From: Thalassomonas viridans
GTDB taxonomy: Bacteria > Pseudomonadota > Gammaproteobacteria > Enterobacterales > Alteromonadaceae
Reading direction: 5' to 3'
Assembly: GCF_000948985.2 (NCBI RefSeq)
Contig: NZ_CP059733.1
Location: 5,394,001-5,458,000, forward strand
Length of the DNA stretch: 64,000 nt
In this document: positions 53,108 to 62,700 of the stretch, one piece after another
Numbering within the stretch: the stretch's first letter is position 1
How the letters are laid out: every line of letters starts with the position of its first letter
The notes under the pieces: model-generated
Told to the model about the DNA's origin: nothing
The model's database searches: none
The model's input: only the letters and a program-made list of their open reading frames with translations
Program-made: the position numbers and the translations under genes

Positions 53108-53767
53108 TCAGCGCTTTTTCCCGACTTTTTGATGGAAATACGCCAATAAAAGCACGCAGGTAAAACTGAGCAAAGTAATAGGTGGTAAGTAAGCAGGCCA
53201 AGAACCCGGCGCAAACCAGGAATAACCGCCAAGAAACAGTAAATGATAAGCCAGGGTGCAGATCTGCAGATACAGCAATATTTGCTTTTGTAGCCCATTA
53301 ACCTGCCCATTGCTGATCACAAAAAACAAATAAGCGCAAAGCAGGCCAAACAGCAAGGCCAGGTTGGCGGTGGCAGAAAAACTTGCCATCTGCATCACCT
53401 GCTCACCACCCGAGGTTTGCACGAACAGGGAAAGTTTCGGGTAATAACCAGCCGGTAACAAAACCAGGGTCAATAACACATGCAGCCAGGCGCAATGCAG
53501 CGCCATCTTCCCCAGAGAGCGCGCAGATTTTCGGCAGCCTCTAAGCATAGCCCTTGCGGCAAAAAGCAAAGCCAAAACCGATGACATCGCCAGCGCCTTA
53601 TTGGTGATATACAAAGGCAACTGGCTCCATTCCACCCCAGCAGCCAAATTATAGCGAACAATGGCATAAGCCAGGGGAAACAGCAAAATGCAGTATTTCA
53701 GATTGAAACTTAAAAAATAATGATGCTTGGTATCAAGCAATTTTTGAAAAAACTTATGCACATGCAC
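53108..53767 (-). CDS. Multi-pass membrane protein of unknown function
   Basis: 219 residues with six membrane segments (e.g. ALAMSSVLALLFAARAML, LHVLLTLVLLPAGYYP, LALLFGLLCAYLFFVIS). The layout and the His at TMs resemble ferric-reductase or YedZ-type proteins, but no motif is decisive. Its stop codon lies inside the ISAs1 target duplication, so the IS landed exactly at the gene end without changing the protein. Basic C-terminus (HQKVGKKR). Confidence 0.55.
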   Translation of the reverse strand: MHVHKFFQKLLDTKHHYFLSFNLKYCILLFPLAYAIVRYNLAAGVEWSQLPLYITNKALAMSSVLALLFAARAMLRGCRKSARSLGKMALHCAWLHVLLTLVLLPAGYYPKLSLFVQTSGGEQVMQMASFSATANLALLFGLLCAYLFFVISNGQVNGLQKQILLYLQICTLAYHLLFLGGYSWFAPGSWPAYLPPITLLSFTCVLLLAYFHQKVGKKR

Positions 53768-53957
53768 GGCTTTCTTCCCGACAATAACTCATGCCATCAA
53801 TTTATGACTTTTACTGTAAAAACACTTGGTCAAGAAGATGAAAAAACAGGAAGTTTTCCTGAAAATCATGCTTTTTCAGACTATCTTTGTTGCAGTGGTA
53901 ATTGGACAAATATTCTGAAATTTTCTATGGAAATCCAGGCGAAGCGAGCACAGTAAA

Positions 53958-54341
53958 ATGAAAATAAAAGCTCAGTTGACAGGATTAGTTTCGATCTTAT
54001 TACTCTTTTCCTGTTCCAGTAAGCAAGACAGTAACAACTATAAAGACGTATTCGTTGCCGATTTTATCTCTGATGATATTGAAAGCTGCCGCCCTTCTGA
54101 CGTAGACCTAAATCATTATCAGGCAAAACAGTTCTTCGTCCGGTCTAGGCAGGTAGAACATAAGGTCATTCACGATCATTACAATCATGCCCCTTGCTAT
54201 ATTGAGGGCACGATGAAATACAAAGCCCGAATATGTGAATGGCAGATCCGTGCCGGTGCTACCGGTTTTATAAAATGTAATGAAAATAAGCAGTTTTTTG
54301 TTTGTGACCGGTGTGAAGAGTTATTTGAATCTCATCAATAA
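53958..54341 (+). CDS. Small predicted lipoprotein
   Basis: 127 residues. Lipoprotein signal MKIKAQLTGLVSILLLFSCS (lipobox LFSC). The mature domain has six further cysteines (CRPSD, APCYIEG, ARICEW, FIKCNE, FVCDRC), suggesting disulfide-bonded folding in the periplasm. Not recognised. Convergent with the toxin-antitoxin genes. Confidence 0.6.
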   Translation: MKIKAQLTGLVSILLLFSCSSKQDSNNYKDVFVADFISDDIESCRPSDVDLNHYQAKQFFVRSRQVEHKVIHDHYNHAPCYIEGTMKYKARICEWQIRAGATGFIKCNENKQFFVCDRCEELFESHQ

Positions 54342-54365
54342 AAAATAGCTATTTAACCTGTAGCC

Positions 54366-54653
54366 TTATTCAATACGTGATACTAATTTTTTGTATACGG
54401 CATTTTTTTCACGCTTACCAACCGCTAGCACATAAACAACAACTTCGTCATCTATGACTTCATAAGCTAAACGATAGCCTGCAGTTTTTAATTTTATTTT
54501 ATAAACAAAGTCATAGCCGCGTAGCCTTGCAGCCGGTACATGCGGATTTTCGAGCCTTTGGGCAAGCTTTTTCTTAAATTGATTCTTGATAGGTTGCGCC
54601 AGTTTATCCCACTCTTTTTTTGCTACAGGCAAAAATTTTAATCTATAGGTCAT
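54366..54653 (-). CDS. RelE/ParE-family toxin
   Basis: 95 residues from the ATG at 54653, which overlaps the end of the antitoxin gene by 11 bases; upstream in-frame starts lie inside the antitoxin. RelE-type core: YRLKFLPVAKKEWDKLAQPI, RLRGYDFVYKIKLKTAGYRL, then VVVYVLAVGKREKNAVYKK. RelE toxins cut mRNA on the ribosome, ParE toxins inhibit gyrase; the motif set (GKRE, YRLAYEV) favours RelE. Confidence 0.88.
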   Translation of the reverse strand: MTYRLKFLPVAKKEWDKLAQPIKNQFKKKLAQRLENPHVPAARLRGYDFVYKIKLKTAGYRLAYEVIDDEVVVYVLAVGKREKNAVYKKLVSRIE

Positions 54654-54894
54654 CCAGGCTAACTTCCACAGCTTCTGATAAATCTGAACGCCTGCTTTCA
54701 ACGATTTTACCCAATTCATAATCTTCGAGCATATCCATAAGCCATTCATATGTTTCAGCAGGTACCAGATAAGCTGCGGGTTTGTTGTGATTCAAAATAG
54801 CAATAGCCGCACCATCGGCTTCATTAATAAGTGCTGTCGGGTTTTTCTTTAACTCGGAAATGCTTGCTGAACAATCAGCTAAAACTTGTCTCAT
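54643..54894 (-). CDS. Phd/YefM-family antitoxin
   Basis: 83 residues. N-terminal DNA-binding fold SASISELKKNPTALINEADG, then AAIAILNHNKPAAYLVPAET, and a C-terminal acidic toxin-binding tail (MDMLEDYELGKIVESRRSDL). First gene of the type II operon; the pair should autoregulate at its own promoter just upstream. Confidence 0.9.
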   Translation of the reverse strand: MRQVLADCSASISELKKNPTALINEADGAAIAILNHNKPAAYLVPAETYEWLMDMLEDYELGKIVESRRSDLSEAVEVSLDDL

Positions 54895-55087
54895 AATACG
54901 GCCCTAAAAAAGATTTAAATTTTGGTCTTATTTTAGCTCTATATTTATTTTTTGGCTATATCGGATATCTACGCTATTGTTCACGATTGATGATTTAGAC
55001 ACTGAGATGGTGAAGCTGAAATTAAAAAGTGTCAGCTTTATTTATGACATACCTAACCAGCTTTTTAAGACTTAAATATACTAACCG

Positions 55088-55152
55088 GAGCATATCGGGT
55101 GAGTTTTCGGCGTAAGCCGTCTATGACTACCGCTAACTCACCCGCTCTTTTT
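55088..55152 (+). terminator. Compound hairpin with T tract, plus strand
   Basis: GGGTGAGTT (55097-55105) pairs with AACTCACCC (55135-55143), outer GAGC pairs with GCTC, an inner CGGC-GTAA-GCCG tetraloop sits inside, and TTTTT follows. No plus-strand gene lies upstream, so it either ends a small RNA from the 54.9-55.0 kb gap or works in reverse for the 55165 gene. Confidence 0.5.
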
Positions 55153-55164
55153 CCTCAGTTAAAA

Positions 55165-55452
55165 TTACAGTTTAAGCTTAAGCTCACGCAAACCATTATG
55201 GATCTCGTCTATTTGATCCCGGTAACTTCTGATCTGCATTTTCAGCTTATAGTTCACATACCATATACCTTCACTGGTTTCCGGTGTGATGCACTCGGGT
55301 TCGCGGACGACCGCAGCTAAAGCGTCACAGAGAAAGGAGCATTCGTCACTGAATTTGTTAAAGCTATCGCACAGGCTGAGGCTCTCGCTCGCCAGCTGCT
55401 CTCTCCTGGCTTCGTGCTCAAGGAGGTCTTCTTCGCTAATTGAGTTTGACAT
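55165..55452 (-). CDS. Small coiled-coil hypothetical protein
   Basis: 95 residues, helical (EEDLLEHEARREQLASESLS), with Cys residues and a C-terminal amphipathic helix (RSYRDQIDEIHNGLRELKLK). Overlaps the upstream gene by 17 bases, so the two are co-translated. Not recognised. Confidence 0.5.
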   Translation of the reverse strand: MSNSISEEDLLEHEARREQLASESLSLCDSFNKFSDECSFLCDALAAVVREPECITPETSEGIWYVNYKLKMQIRSYRDQIDEIHNGLRELKLKL

Positions 55453-55660
55453 GATGCCGACCTCCCCTGACGGTTAAGCGCACACGGCTGTTGACGCAAT
55501 TGCTATTGCTTGCATTCATTGTTGGCGGATGCTTAAGCCCAGACTTAAATTTGGCCTTAAGCTCGGCCTTAAGCTCAGACAAGGAAATGGCGACAGGTAT
55601 ATTTTCTGTTAAAGAAACTTTAACCGAGTGAAACTCTGGCATATCATTAGATTTAGCCAT
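55436..55660 (-). CDS. Small hypothetical protein
   Basis: 74 residues, no signal or membrane segment. N-terminal strand-like part (FHSVKVSLTENIPVAISLSE) then a basic tail (RVRLTVRGGRHHVKLN). The repeated ELKAELKAKF run is low complexity. First gene of a two-gene unit with 55165. Function unknown. Confidence 0.45.
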   Translation of the reverse strand: MAKSNDMPEFHSVKVSLTENIPVAISLSELKAELKAKFKSGLKHPPTMNASNSNCVNSRVRLTVRGGRHHVKLN

Positions 55661-56194
55661 AATAGATACCTCTTCTGTTTAGTATCTTTTGTGGTTAGCT
55701 TCCTCCAGGTGTGTCTGCACTCGGGGGAAGCGCCTGACTGTTAACCGGCATTTTTACGGTTAAACAAAATATTTATTAACTATTTGATTTATCAGTAAGA
55801 AGGAACCTCCTCTGCTTGTTGGTGGGAACGTGAATGGCCTCCTTAAGGTATAGCTCATCAGGCTATATATATCCACAGTAACGGATGGCTTTTTTCCGGG
55901 AATTTGCGGTTTTTCTGACGGATCTGCTTGCTGGCATTAACCCTCAGTTTTTTAAGGTAAACTTCAGATATAGATCACACTTGGGCGACCAAATATCCGG
56001 CTGCTGTTTGCTTAACAGCCCATTTACTTCATGGCTTGCTGATAAAACCTTATACCTGCGCATTCCCAATTGGAGCGTATTAGCAGGTCAATACCGTTTT
56101 AACAAATCGCCCCCGAATGAAAATAACTCATTCGGGGGCGATTACATTCAGGTTAAGCCGTCAGCTTTTGCCAAAGGGAAAGCAGCCGGCCAGG
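55661..56194. other. Intergenic region with strong hairpin
   Basis: About 530 bases. Carries the promoter of the 55660 gene on its left and the terminator-like hairpin at 56105-56143 on its right. A 116-codon plus-strand frame at 55885-56235 runs across that hairpin into the neighbouring gene, so I reject it. Confidence 0.4.
56105..56143 (-). terminator. Strong hairpin after the large-protein operon
   Basis: AATCGCCCCCGAATGA (56105-56120) and TCATTCGGGGGCGATT (56128-56143) form a perfect 16-bp stem with a 7-base loop, 52 bases past the stop at 56195. The T tract on the minus strand is short. Confidence 0.65.
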
Positions 56195-59100
56195 TCAGTC
56201 GATACCCAGCTGATTTTCCGTCGGCAGGGCATTAGCCTGTGGCCGGTTTCCGGTTTGCACGAACAACCTTGCCGCAGCAATTAGCTGCTGGCGGTAGTTA
56301 TCCCAGTTTTGCACTGAGTCTATATCTTTGAGGAGTTCGTGAATGCTGCGCCTGTCATCCACATCTACCCGGTTGCCAATATTATCCACCAGATATCCGT
56401 ACAGGCTACGGATCAAACCGGTGTGCATCCTGTCCAAATCACCCAGTACCACAGGCTGGTAGCCCACTAAAGGACGGAAGCTGTTTTCTATCGCACCGAT
56501 ATTATCGATAATATACTGCAGGCGGACAGCATCTAAAGTACGCGCATAAGCCCCGAGAGCGGTGCGTAAATTATCCGTACTCTTCCCCTGCAAGTCCTGA
56601 TAGAACCACAACACCGCATGGTAGAAACAGTCGCCGTCTTCATCCATGCTGATCGGCGCGTCACCGTTAGGCGGACATACCCAGTAATGATTGCCTATTT
56701 TCGCCAGGTTCAATACCGTTAACGGCTGATTAAAGTCCCTGAAGGCTTGCGCGTGATTGTTGAGCATCAACGGCTGCACCGGAGGGAAGTTGGTTAAGCT
56801 GTTATCATCTTCCAGTTTGCGGTCAAAGGTGTGTATCTGGCTTAAACGGTTATGCCTGACGTCCTCGGAAGAAGCCGCCGACGCCACCCGGATCGGAAAG
56901 CCTAACATCTGGGACATAAGCAAAGGCGCAATATCGCCGCCGATATTCGACCAGCTGCCCGGTGTTTCTATATCCCTTATCGCCTTGTCTACCGTAGTAT
57001 CAAGATGCCCCAGCGGTTTGGAGAAATTACTTTTGGCAATAGACGAGTAAGATATAGGTGCTTTATAGGTATTCAGGCTCGAATAGATATTAACCTCACC
57101 GCTGCCGACATCTATGCGTTTCGGCGGGAAGCGGGTTACGGTATTTTTGTATTCTACCCTGTGATGATCCAGCCAGTGCATCTGGAAGAAGCTGGCGGTA
57201 TAGGCAATTTTCATATCCATATGCTTGATGGCTTCCGGCGCCAGCAAGGTGCGGTATACTCCGTCCTGACCGATAAATTCCGCGGTACTGAGATGGTTAA
57301 AAGTCAACAGCAGCTGTTTGTTGTAGCTGTTGATATTTGCCCTTTTAATGATGTCGTTGACACTGTCCCGGTCCGTTTCTAATTTGCGGTCCAGCTCCTG
57401 TTTCAACAGCGTTTTTGTGCCGAACACGTCCGTCAGCTGCTTGCGCGTGCCGGAAATAGACAGACGTTTTTCTCTGAGGCGCTTGGTGATTTCCAGTTCG
57501 TTCTGTTCAAACACCTTGGCATTTTTATAGGCTTCGTCCGGGCTGTGTTTGGGGATCAGGCGAATCACTATCGGCAGATCAAATCCCGGATAGTAAAGCT
57601 GCACGCTCGGCAGTGCCGTGATGTCCTCGCGGTCAGAAGAAATATATTCCCCCGCCAGCCCCTTGGAAACCAGCTTACCTAACGCCTGGCTCATGGTTGA
57701 CGCCTGGGTGTTTTTATCCACTATGGCAAAGAGCTCGACAAAAGGATAATGGTAGTCAAACAACCCTTCTCCCGTGATACTCTTCATATGTATCATGGAG
57801 CTTAACAGGCCGCAGAAAGTACAGGACTCCACAAAAGCAAGCTCTTCGATATCCTGGCGGAGTTTATTGACCACGGAAATATCTTTGCCCGATTTCGGCT
57901 GGTCGAGAAACTCCAGCTGTACCTTGAATTGCTCATGCACATCTTCGTAAAGCTTCATAAAGCCCAGCATGTCTTTGGCTTTCTGGTAATTGCGGTCGCC
58001 GTTTTCTTTGCCCTTATTTTTTACCTCGCGGATCAGTATCTCGTCATAAGTATCACTGCTGCCGGGATCCGGGTTTTTGTCTTTCAATGCCAGATAATTA
58101 TCGGCTAACGTCCTGGCAATGTCTGCACCGATCAGGTTTTCGACATCCACCGACTTCAGATTCTGGAACTTCGCCAGCGCCGGTCCTATGCTTTTCCACA
58201 GATAGTCATCATGGATAACATCAAACAAATCCACCACCAGCGGCGTTAAGAATTTCAGCTCGTCGCTTTTTACCGTAGTGGTAAAAGCCTTATTAAAGTT
58301 AGTGGAAGTGATCTTCTTTTCCAGGGGAGCAAAGTCAAGCTTACCGAAACGGGTAACATAACTGTCAAAAATGGCTTCCACCGCGTTACAGCCGCGCATC
58401 ACCCTTTTATAGAATTTATGGGGCGAGCCGCTCATCTTGCCGAAAACTTCCAGGATCAGCAGCACGTTTTCATTTAGCTGATAACGCCAGTCGGGCACGT
58501 TCAGCCACAGGGCATTAAATCCCTCGGCCGGTTGGTACTGCAAAGACATGGTTTTCACTTGTGTCCACTGCTGTATGGTTTCGTAGGAATCCCGTCTTGG
58601 AATACTGATGTCGAGCAGCTCGCCGCGGAACTTAACGATTCTGCGGGCGTCAATTGACTTTTGCTCAAAGCCCAGGGCGTTCTGCTCTTCCGCCAACAGC
58701 TTAGGGCTGCCGTCGGAGTGGTAGTCTTTGGTTCTGTAGCGCACAATCACCCGGTAAAGTAAAAATTTTGAGATCGAGGTATTGATCAAAATCGAACTTG
58801 AATAAGGGTTTTCATTGGAAGTTTGCGTCACATCCAGCGCCATAGGCGCAGGCGGGAAATAGCCGTTATAAAACACTTCATCCTGATGTATGCCCTGCTG
58901 CTCAAGCACACCGGCCACCGAACCGGTAAGTTCGGGCAAGATCATGGCATTGTCAAAATGGTTCAGCGGGTGCAGCAAGGCCATGCCGGAATTAAACACC
59001 ATATTACTTTGTATGCCTTTCTCCAGTGTAAGGTTGAGGGCATAAACTTCCGGTTCGGTTTTTACTTCCTGTTCAGGCTCAACTTTTACCTGCAGGCTTG

Positions 59101-59710
59101 GATCCTGCTTTTTCGGGATAGGTGCTTTGACAAACTCCTGATCCTGGGAAGAAGACTCGGAATTTTCCAGTTCAGGCACCTGCTGCTCGGGCTGCGGATC
59201 TTTTTTCTTTTTACCGGCATTACTAGAAGAAGTGCCGTGACTGACGGTAAATTCCAGCGTCGGGAAATCAAACACCTTGTTGCTGATTAACCCGCCTTTA
59301 AACAGTTTCAAGCCCTGCTGCTGAAAGCTATCCAGCTCCTTGCGGTTGCAGGTTAGAAACGCTTCCCAGTCCTGCTGGAACCTGGGCATGTATTCTTCTT
59401 TAAGGTAACCATGTACTTCCGACATGATCTGGTACCAGCGGTACACCGGCAGGTTGGGATTGATAATGATCTGGTTGTCGAAATCACTCCATTTGCCCGG
59501 CTCTATATCCGAGACCGCCTTTTTCATGATATTTAACGAAGATCCCCCTTTAATAAAGATGCGGATATCATCGCCGTAATGCTCTTCAAGATGCTTGGTC
59601 AGCTTGGCAATTTTGCTAAGCAGGAAACATCTAACCTCAGGTACATTGTTAAAGTTTTCAGTCAGGGTATCGTCGATTTCCCGCTGAAACGCCGTTCTGC
59701 CTTTCGCCAT
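56195..59710 (-). CDS. Giant protein: nucleotidyltransferase-like N-terminus, permuted OTU-type cysteine protease C-terminus
   Basis: 1171 residues, start after AAGGAGACGAAATA. N-terminal FIKGGSSLNIM (GG at 55-56) followed by WSDFDNQIII (75-78) matches the G-(G/S)-S...DxD layout of nucleotidyltransferase folds, and RGELLDISIPRR offers the third Asp. A Pro/Glu-rich low-complexity insert lies at ~165-220. The middle is helical with a CTFCG motif. The last 250 residues contain GGDIAPLLMSQMLGFPIRV, then NHYW (His 1008) and MDEDGDCFYHAV (Cys 1028), the elements of an OTU deubiquitinase fold but with His before Cys, i.e. circularly permuted. Not recognised as a named family; no secretion signal. 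Second gene of a two-gene operon. Confidence 0.6.
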   Translation of the reverse strand: MAKGRTAFQREIDDTLTENFNNVPEVRCFLLSKIAKLTKHLEEHYGDDIRIFIKGGSSLNIMKKAVSDIEPGKWSDFDNQIIINPNLPVYRWYQIMSEVHGYLKEEYMPRFQQDWEAFLTCNRKELDSFQQQGLKLFKGGLISNKVFDFPTLEFTVSHGTSSSNAGKKKKDPQPEQQVPELENSESSSQDQEFVKAPIPKKQDPSLQVKVEPEQEVKTEPEVYALNLTLEKGIQSNMVFNSGMALLHPLNHFDNAMILPELTGSVAGVLEQQGIHQDEVFYNGYFPPAPMALDVTQTSNENPYSSSILINTSISKFLLYRVIVRYRTKDYHSDGSPKLLAEEQNALGFEQKSIDARRIVKFRGELLDISIPRRDSYETIQQWTQVKTMSLQYQPAEGFNALWLNVPDWRYQLNENVLLILEVFGKMSGSPHKFYKRVMRGCNAVEAIFDSYVTRFGKLDFAPLEKKITSTNFNKAFTTTVKSDELKFLTPLVVDLFDVIHDDYLWKSIGPALAKFQNLKSVDVENLIGADIARTLADNYLALKDKNPDPGSSDTYDEILIREVKNKGKENGDRNYQKAKDMLGFMKLYEDVHEQFKVQLEFLDQPKSGKDISVVNKLRQDIEELAFVESCTFCGLLSSMIHMKSITGEGLFDYHYPFVELFAIVDKNTQASTMSQALGKLVSKGLAGEYISSDREDITALPSVQLYYPGFDLPIVIRLIPKHSPDEAYKNAKVFEQNELEITKRLREKRLSISGTRKQLTDVFGTKTLLKQELDRKLETDRDSVNDIIKRANINSYNKQLLLTFNHLSTAEFIGQDGVYRTLLAPEAIKHMDMKIAYTASFFQMHWLDHHRVEYKNTVTRFPPKRIDVGSGEVNIYSSLNTYKAPISYSSIAKSNFSKPLGHLDTTVDKAIRDIETPGSWSNIGGDIAPLLMSQMLGFPIRVASAASSEDVRHNRLSQIHTFDRKLEDDNSLTNFPPVQPLMLNNHAQAFRDFNQPLTVLNLAKIGNHYWVCPPNGDAPISMDEDGDCFYHAVLWFYQDLQGKSTDNLRTALGAYARTLDAVRLQYIIDNIGAIENSFRPLVGYQPVVLGDLDRMHTGLIRSLYGYLVDNIGNRVDVDDRRSIHELLKDIDSVQNWDNYRQQLIAAARLFVQTGNRPQANALPTENQLGID

Positions 59711-59733
59711 TATTTCGTCTCCTTCGTGCTTGC

Positions 59734-62700
59734 TTAATGGGTATCGTTTTCTTCTTTGCTTTCTTTGCTTTCGGGCATATCTATCCAGCGGGAGAGCTGG
59801 GTCCTGAAATTGGTGATATTGGATTTGTAATGGGTGCGTTTATGATCCAGCCAGTGCAGCAAATAAAAGTCGCGGGTTTTTCCGATATAGAAATGGAAAT
59901 AGTCGTTGATTTGCGGCTCCCGCAGAATGCGGAAAGGCTTGCCGGCAATCAGCACCTTACGGTCATTATGCCCCCGGGAGAAAATCAGGCTCTCCTGATG
60001 GGCTTTAAGGTTTTTCGCATGATTGATCAAGGGCTTGATTATCGCCTGGCGCTTGGTTTTCGCATTTAAGCTTAACGCCGTTAATTGGGTACGCAGCTCA
60101 CGGGCGGCTAAAAACAGTTCTTCGCTGTGTTTTTCGCCGATACCGAATTCGCGGTAGTCGGTTTTACCTGTGCTGGTTTTATCTTTATGAATATATTTGA
60201 CAACACGCCTGCCGAGGTCATCCAGATTTTTATTGAACCTACCGCCTTTATGGTCCAGTTTTTTCAGCAAATCACGGATATGGCCTTTTTTATCGGCTTT
60301 ATCGACAAAATATTTGATGTGTTCAAAATTATCGAAAATATTCACCAACGGCGTTAAATGCAGCTCTATATGCGCTAATTTTTTTTCCAGTTTGTTCAAA
60401 CGATCTTTGCAGGCGGTCACTTCCTTGACACGCTCCGGCACATTTTTAAAGCGTTCAACCGCCTGCTGATCTTTTTTCTGCTCCCGCAACAGCTTTTCCT
60501 TCGGCTCGACAATCCGGGCATTCATGGCGGCAAGGCAGGTATAAAAATGATCCAGGGTTTGGGTCAGGGTGTTAATGGCCAGACGGTCGTTCACCCGCTG
60601 CGTGGTCAACTCTTTTTCAAAGTTAGCCACTTCTCCGTCATGCCTTTTGGCGCTTTCCAGCTCTTTGTTGTCGATGAAAATCACGCGGATCTGGTGGGGG
60701 GCAAATGCCTTATCCTCATAGATAAACTGGTTGGGATCCTGGTTTTTTTCCTTGCTGACCTTATAGGCGAGCTTGACCTGCTCCCATTGTTCTTTATCGC
60801 ATTTAAGATAAAGGTTAACCACGGGGAAGAAATACTCCAGGCCGAGCTTTTGTACATCGAACAGTTTCACCCGGGTCGCCAGATCCAGGCTGCTGCTGAT
60901 GATGCCGCAGAAATAACAGCTGGCCTTAGGCTCTTCCAGCTCGTCAACATCCGAAAGCACTTTCTTGAAGTTAGGCTGGATATATTCCCGGTTGAAGCTG
61001 ACCAAGACATCTTCCAGGGTCAACTTGCCGTTTAAGCCGTAACCCTGCTGCTGCCCTTCTTCCAGATCCAAAGAGCCGGAACTGAGTTTTTGCGGCGCCA
61101 GGCTTAACGGCTTGACGTCAAGTGAAGAGTTCTGCTGAGATTCTTCCTTGAAAAACGTCAAATCCAGCGGCTCCGGTTTCTTGCCGGTGCGGCAGCACGC
61201 TTCCAGCTCCAGTCTGAAGTTATTGATGCGGAATATCTGCTCTATACTCAGGTGGTACTTTTTACCGAAGGCGTGATTGCTTTCGCGCACGATAAACAGA
61301 TGGCGTAACAGCTCTTTATAGTTGGCGACATCTTGTTTGCCTTTCTTTTCGGCTTTTTCCCTTGCTTCTTTGCTGTCAAAATGATCCTCGGGTTTAACCT
61401 CAAAGGCGTCCTTAAGTATCATATTGGCGCTGGTTTTGGCTTCTTTGCTGCCTTCCACAACATTAAAGTCATTTAACAGCTGCTCGATAGCCTCGCTGTG
61501 TTTACCCTGGGAGTCGAGATCCGGCAAGAACTTCACCACCAGCTCCTGCTTTAATTCTTTACTGAGCACATCCCAGTAGTAATCCTGCCTCAGGGTGATG
61601 GCAAGTTGTTTATAAAAAGACTTGATCGCCTCTTTTTTTGTCTCCCGGTAGTGCTTGCTTAACTCGGGAATATAATCAAATAAGTCCGAATTCAAATCGC
61701 TCTTTTTATCTTGCTCTGAGCTTTGTTCAATTGCCTCCAGCGCCGGCCAGGCGCGTTGCAGGCGTTTATAGAACTTATGGGCCGAGCCGCTTCTGTAGGT
61801 TAATACCTCATGCAGCATAATAATGTTTTCCTGCAGCTGGTAATCCCAGCCGGGCACGCGTATGGTTTTCATTTCGTCCAGCTGGGGCTGGGTGTTGTTT
61901 TTCACCAGTTCCCTTAAATAGGTATTGGTGTCGGTCAGCCCGCGCAGATCGTCTTTAAACCTGGACCAGTAGTTGATGGTTTCTTCGCTCTCCCGCCGGG
62001 GGATGGAAATATCAATAACTTCCCCGCGAAACTTACCTCTTTCGCCATTGATATCGTCCCGGCATTTTTTGCCGTTAAAATCGACCCCGGGGGAGCTGTA
62101 GCGCACAATCAAGCGGTAGAGCATAAACTTACTGATGCTACAGTTGATCCAGATAGAACTGTCAGATTTCACTTTTTTACCGTAAGCGTCTTTAAGCACC
62201 ACCACGGAAGGGGGAAAAAAGTTATTGGCTTCGTCGAACTCGGTCGACATAAAGTCAATATCCGTGTCCGGCTTTTTGCCGAATATGGTGCGGGCATTGT
62301 CGAAAAAATTTACCGGATGCAGGTATTCGTTACCCAGGCAAAGCAAGACATGACTCTGCATTTTCTGGGCGTGTTTCAGCACGGTTTCCGGGCCGAATAA
62401 GTTGAGTTTACGCTTGAGCTTGTTGCCGAAAGAAACCTCGGCCATATGCTCTGCCTTATAATCTTTCTTGCCTTCTACCGCTTCCTGGACCTTGAAGGTA
62501 TCTCTGACCGAAGGCAGGTATTCATCGCGTAAATAACAGTGGATCTGGTGAAATATTTCATACCACCAGGCACGGGGCAGATAGGGATTGATAATGATCT
62601 GGTTGTCAAAGTCACTCCAGCCCAGCTCTTCTTTTTTCTCATCTTCCTCTTTTTTTACTTCATTGAGCTTCATCAGCTTTAATGAGGATTTGCCTTTGAT

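Noticed and set aside
53720..53956. 78-codon plus-strand frame before the lipoprotein gene
   Set aside because: It overlaps the start of the opposite membrane-protein gene and has no recognisable content.
55885..56235. 116-codon plus-strand frame
   Set aside because: It runs through a perfect 16-bp hairpin and overlaps the end of the large antisense gene; likely chance.
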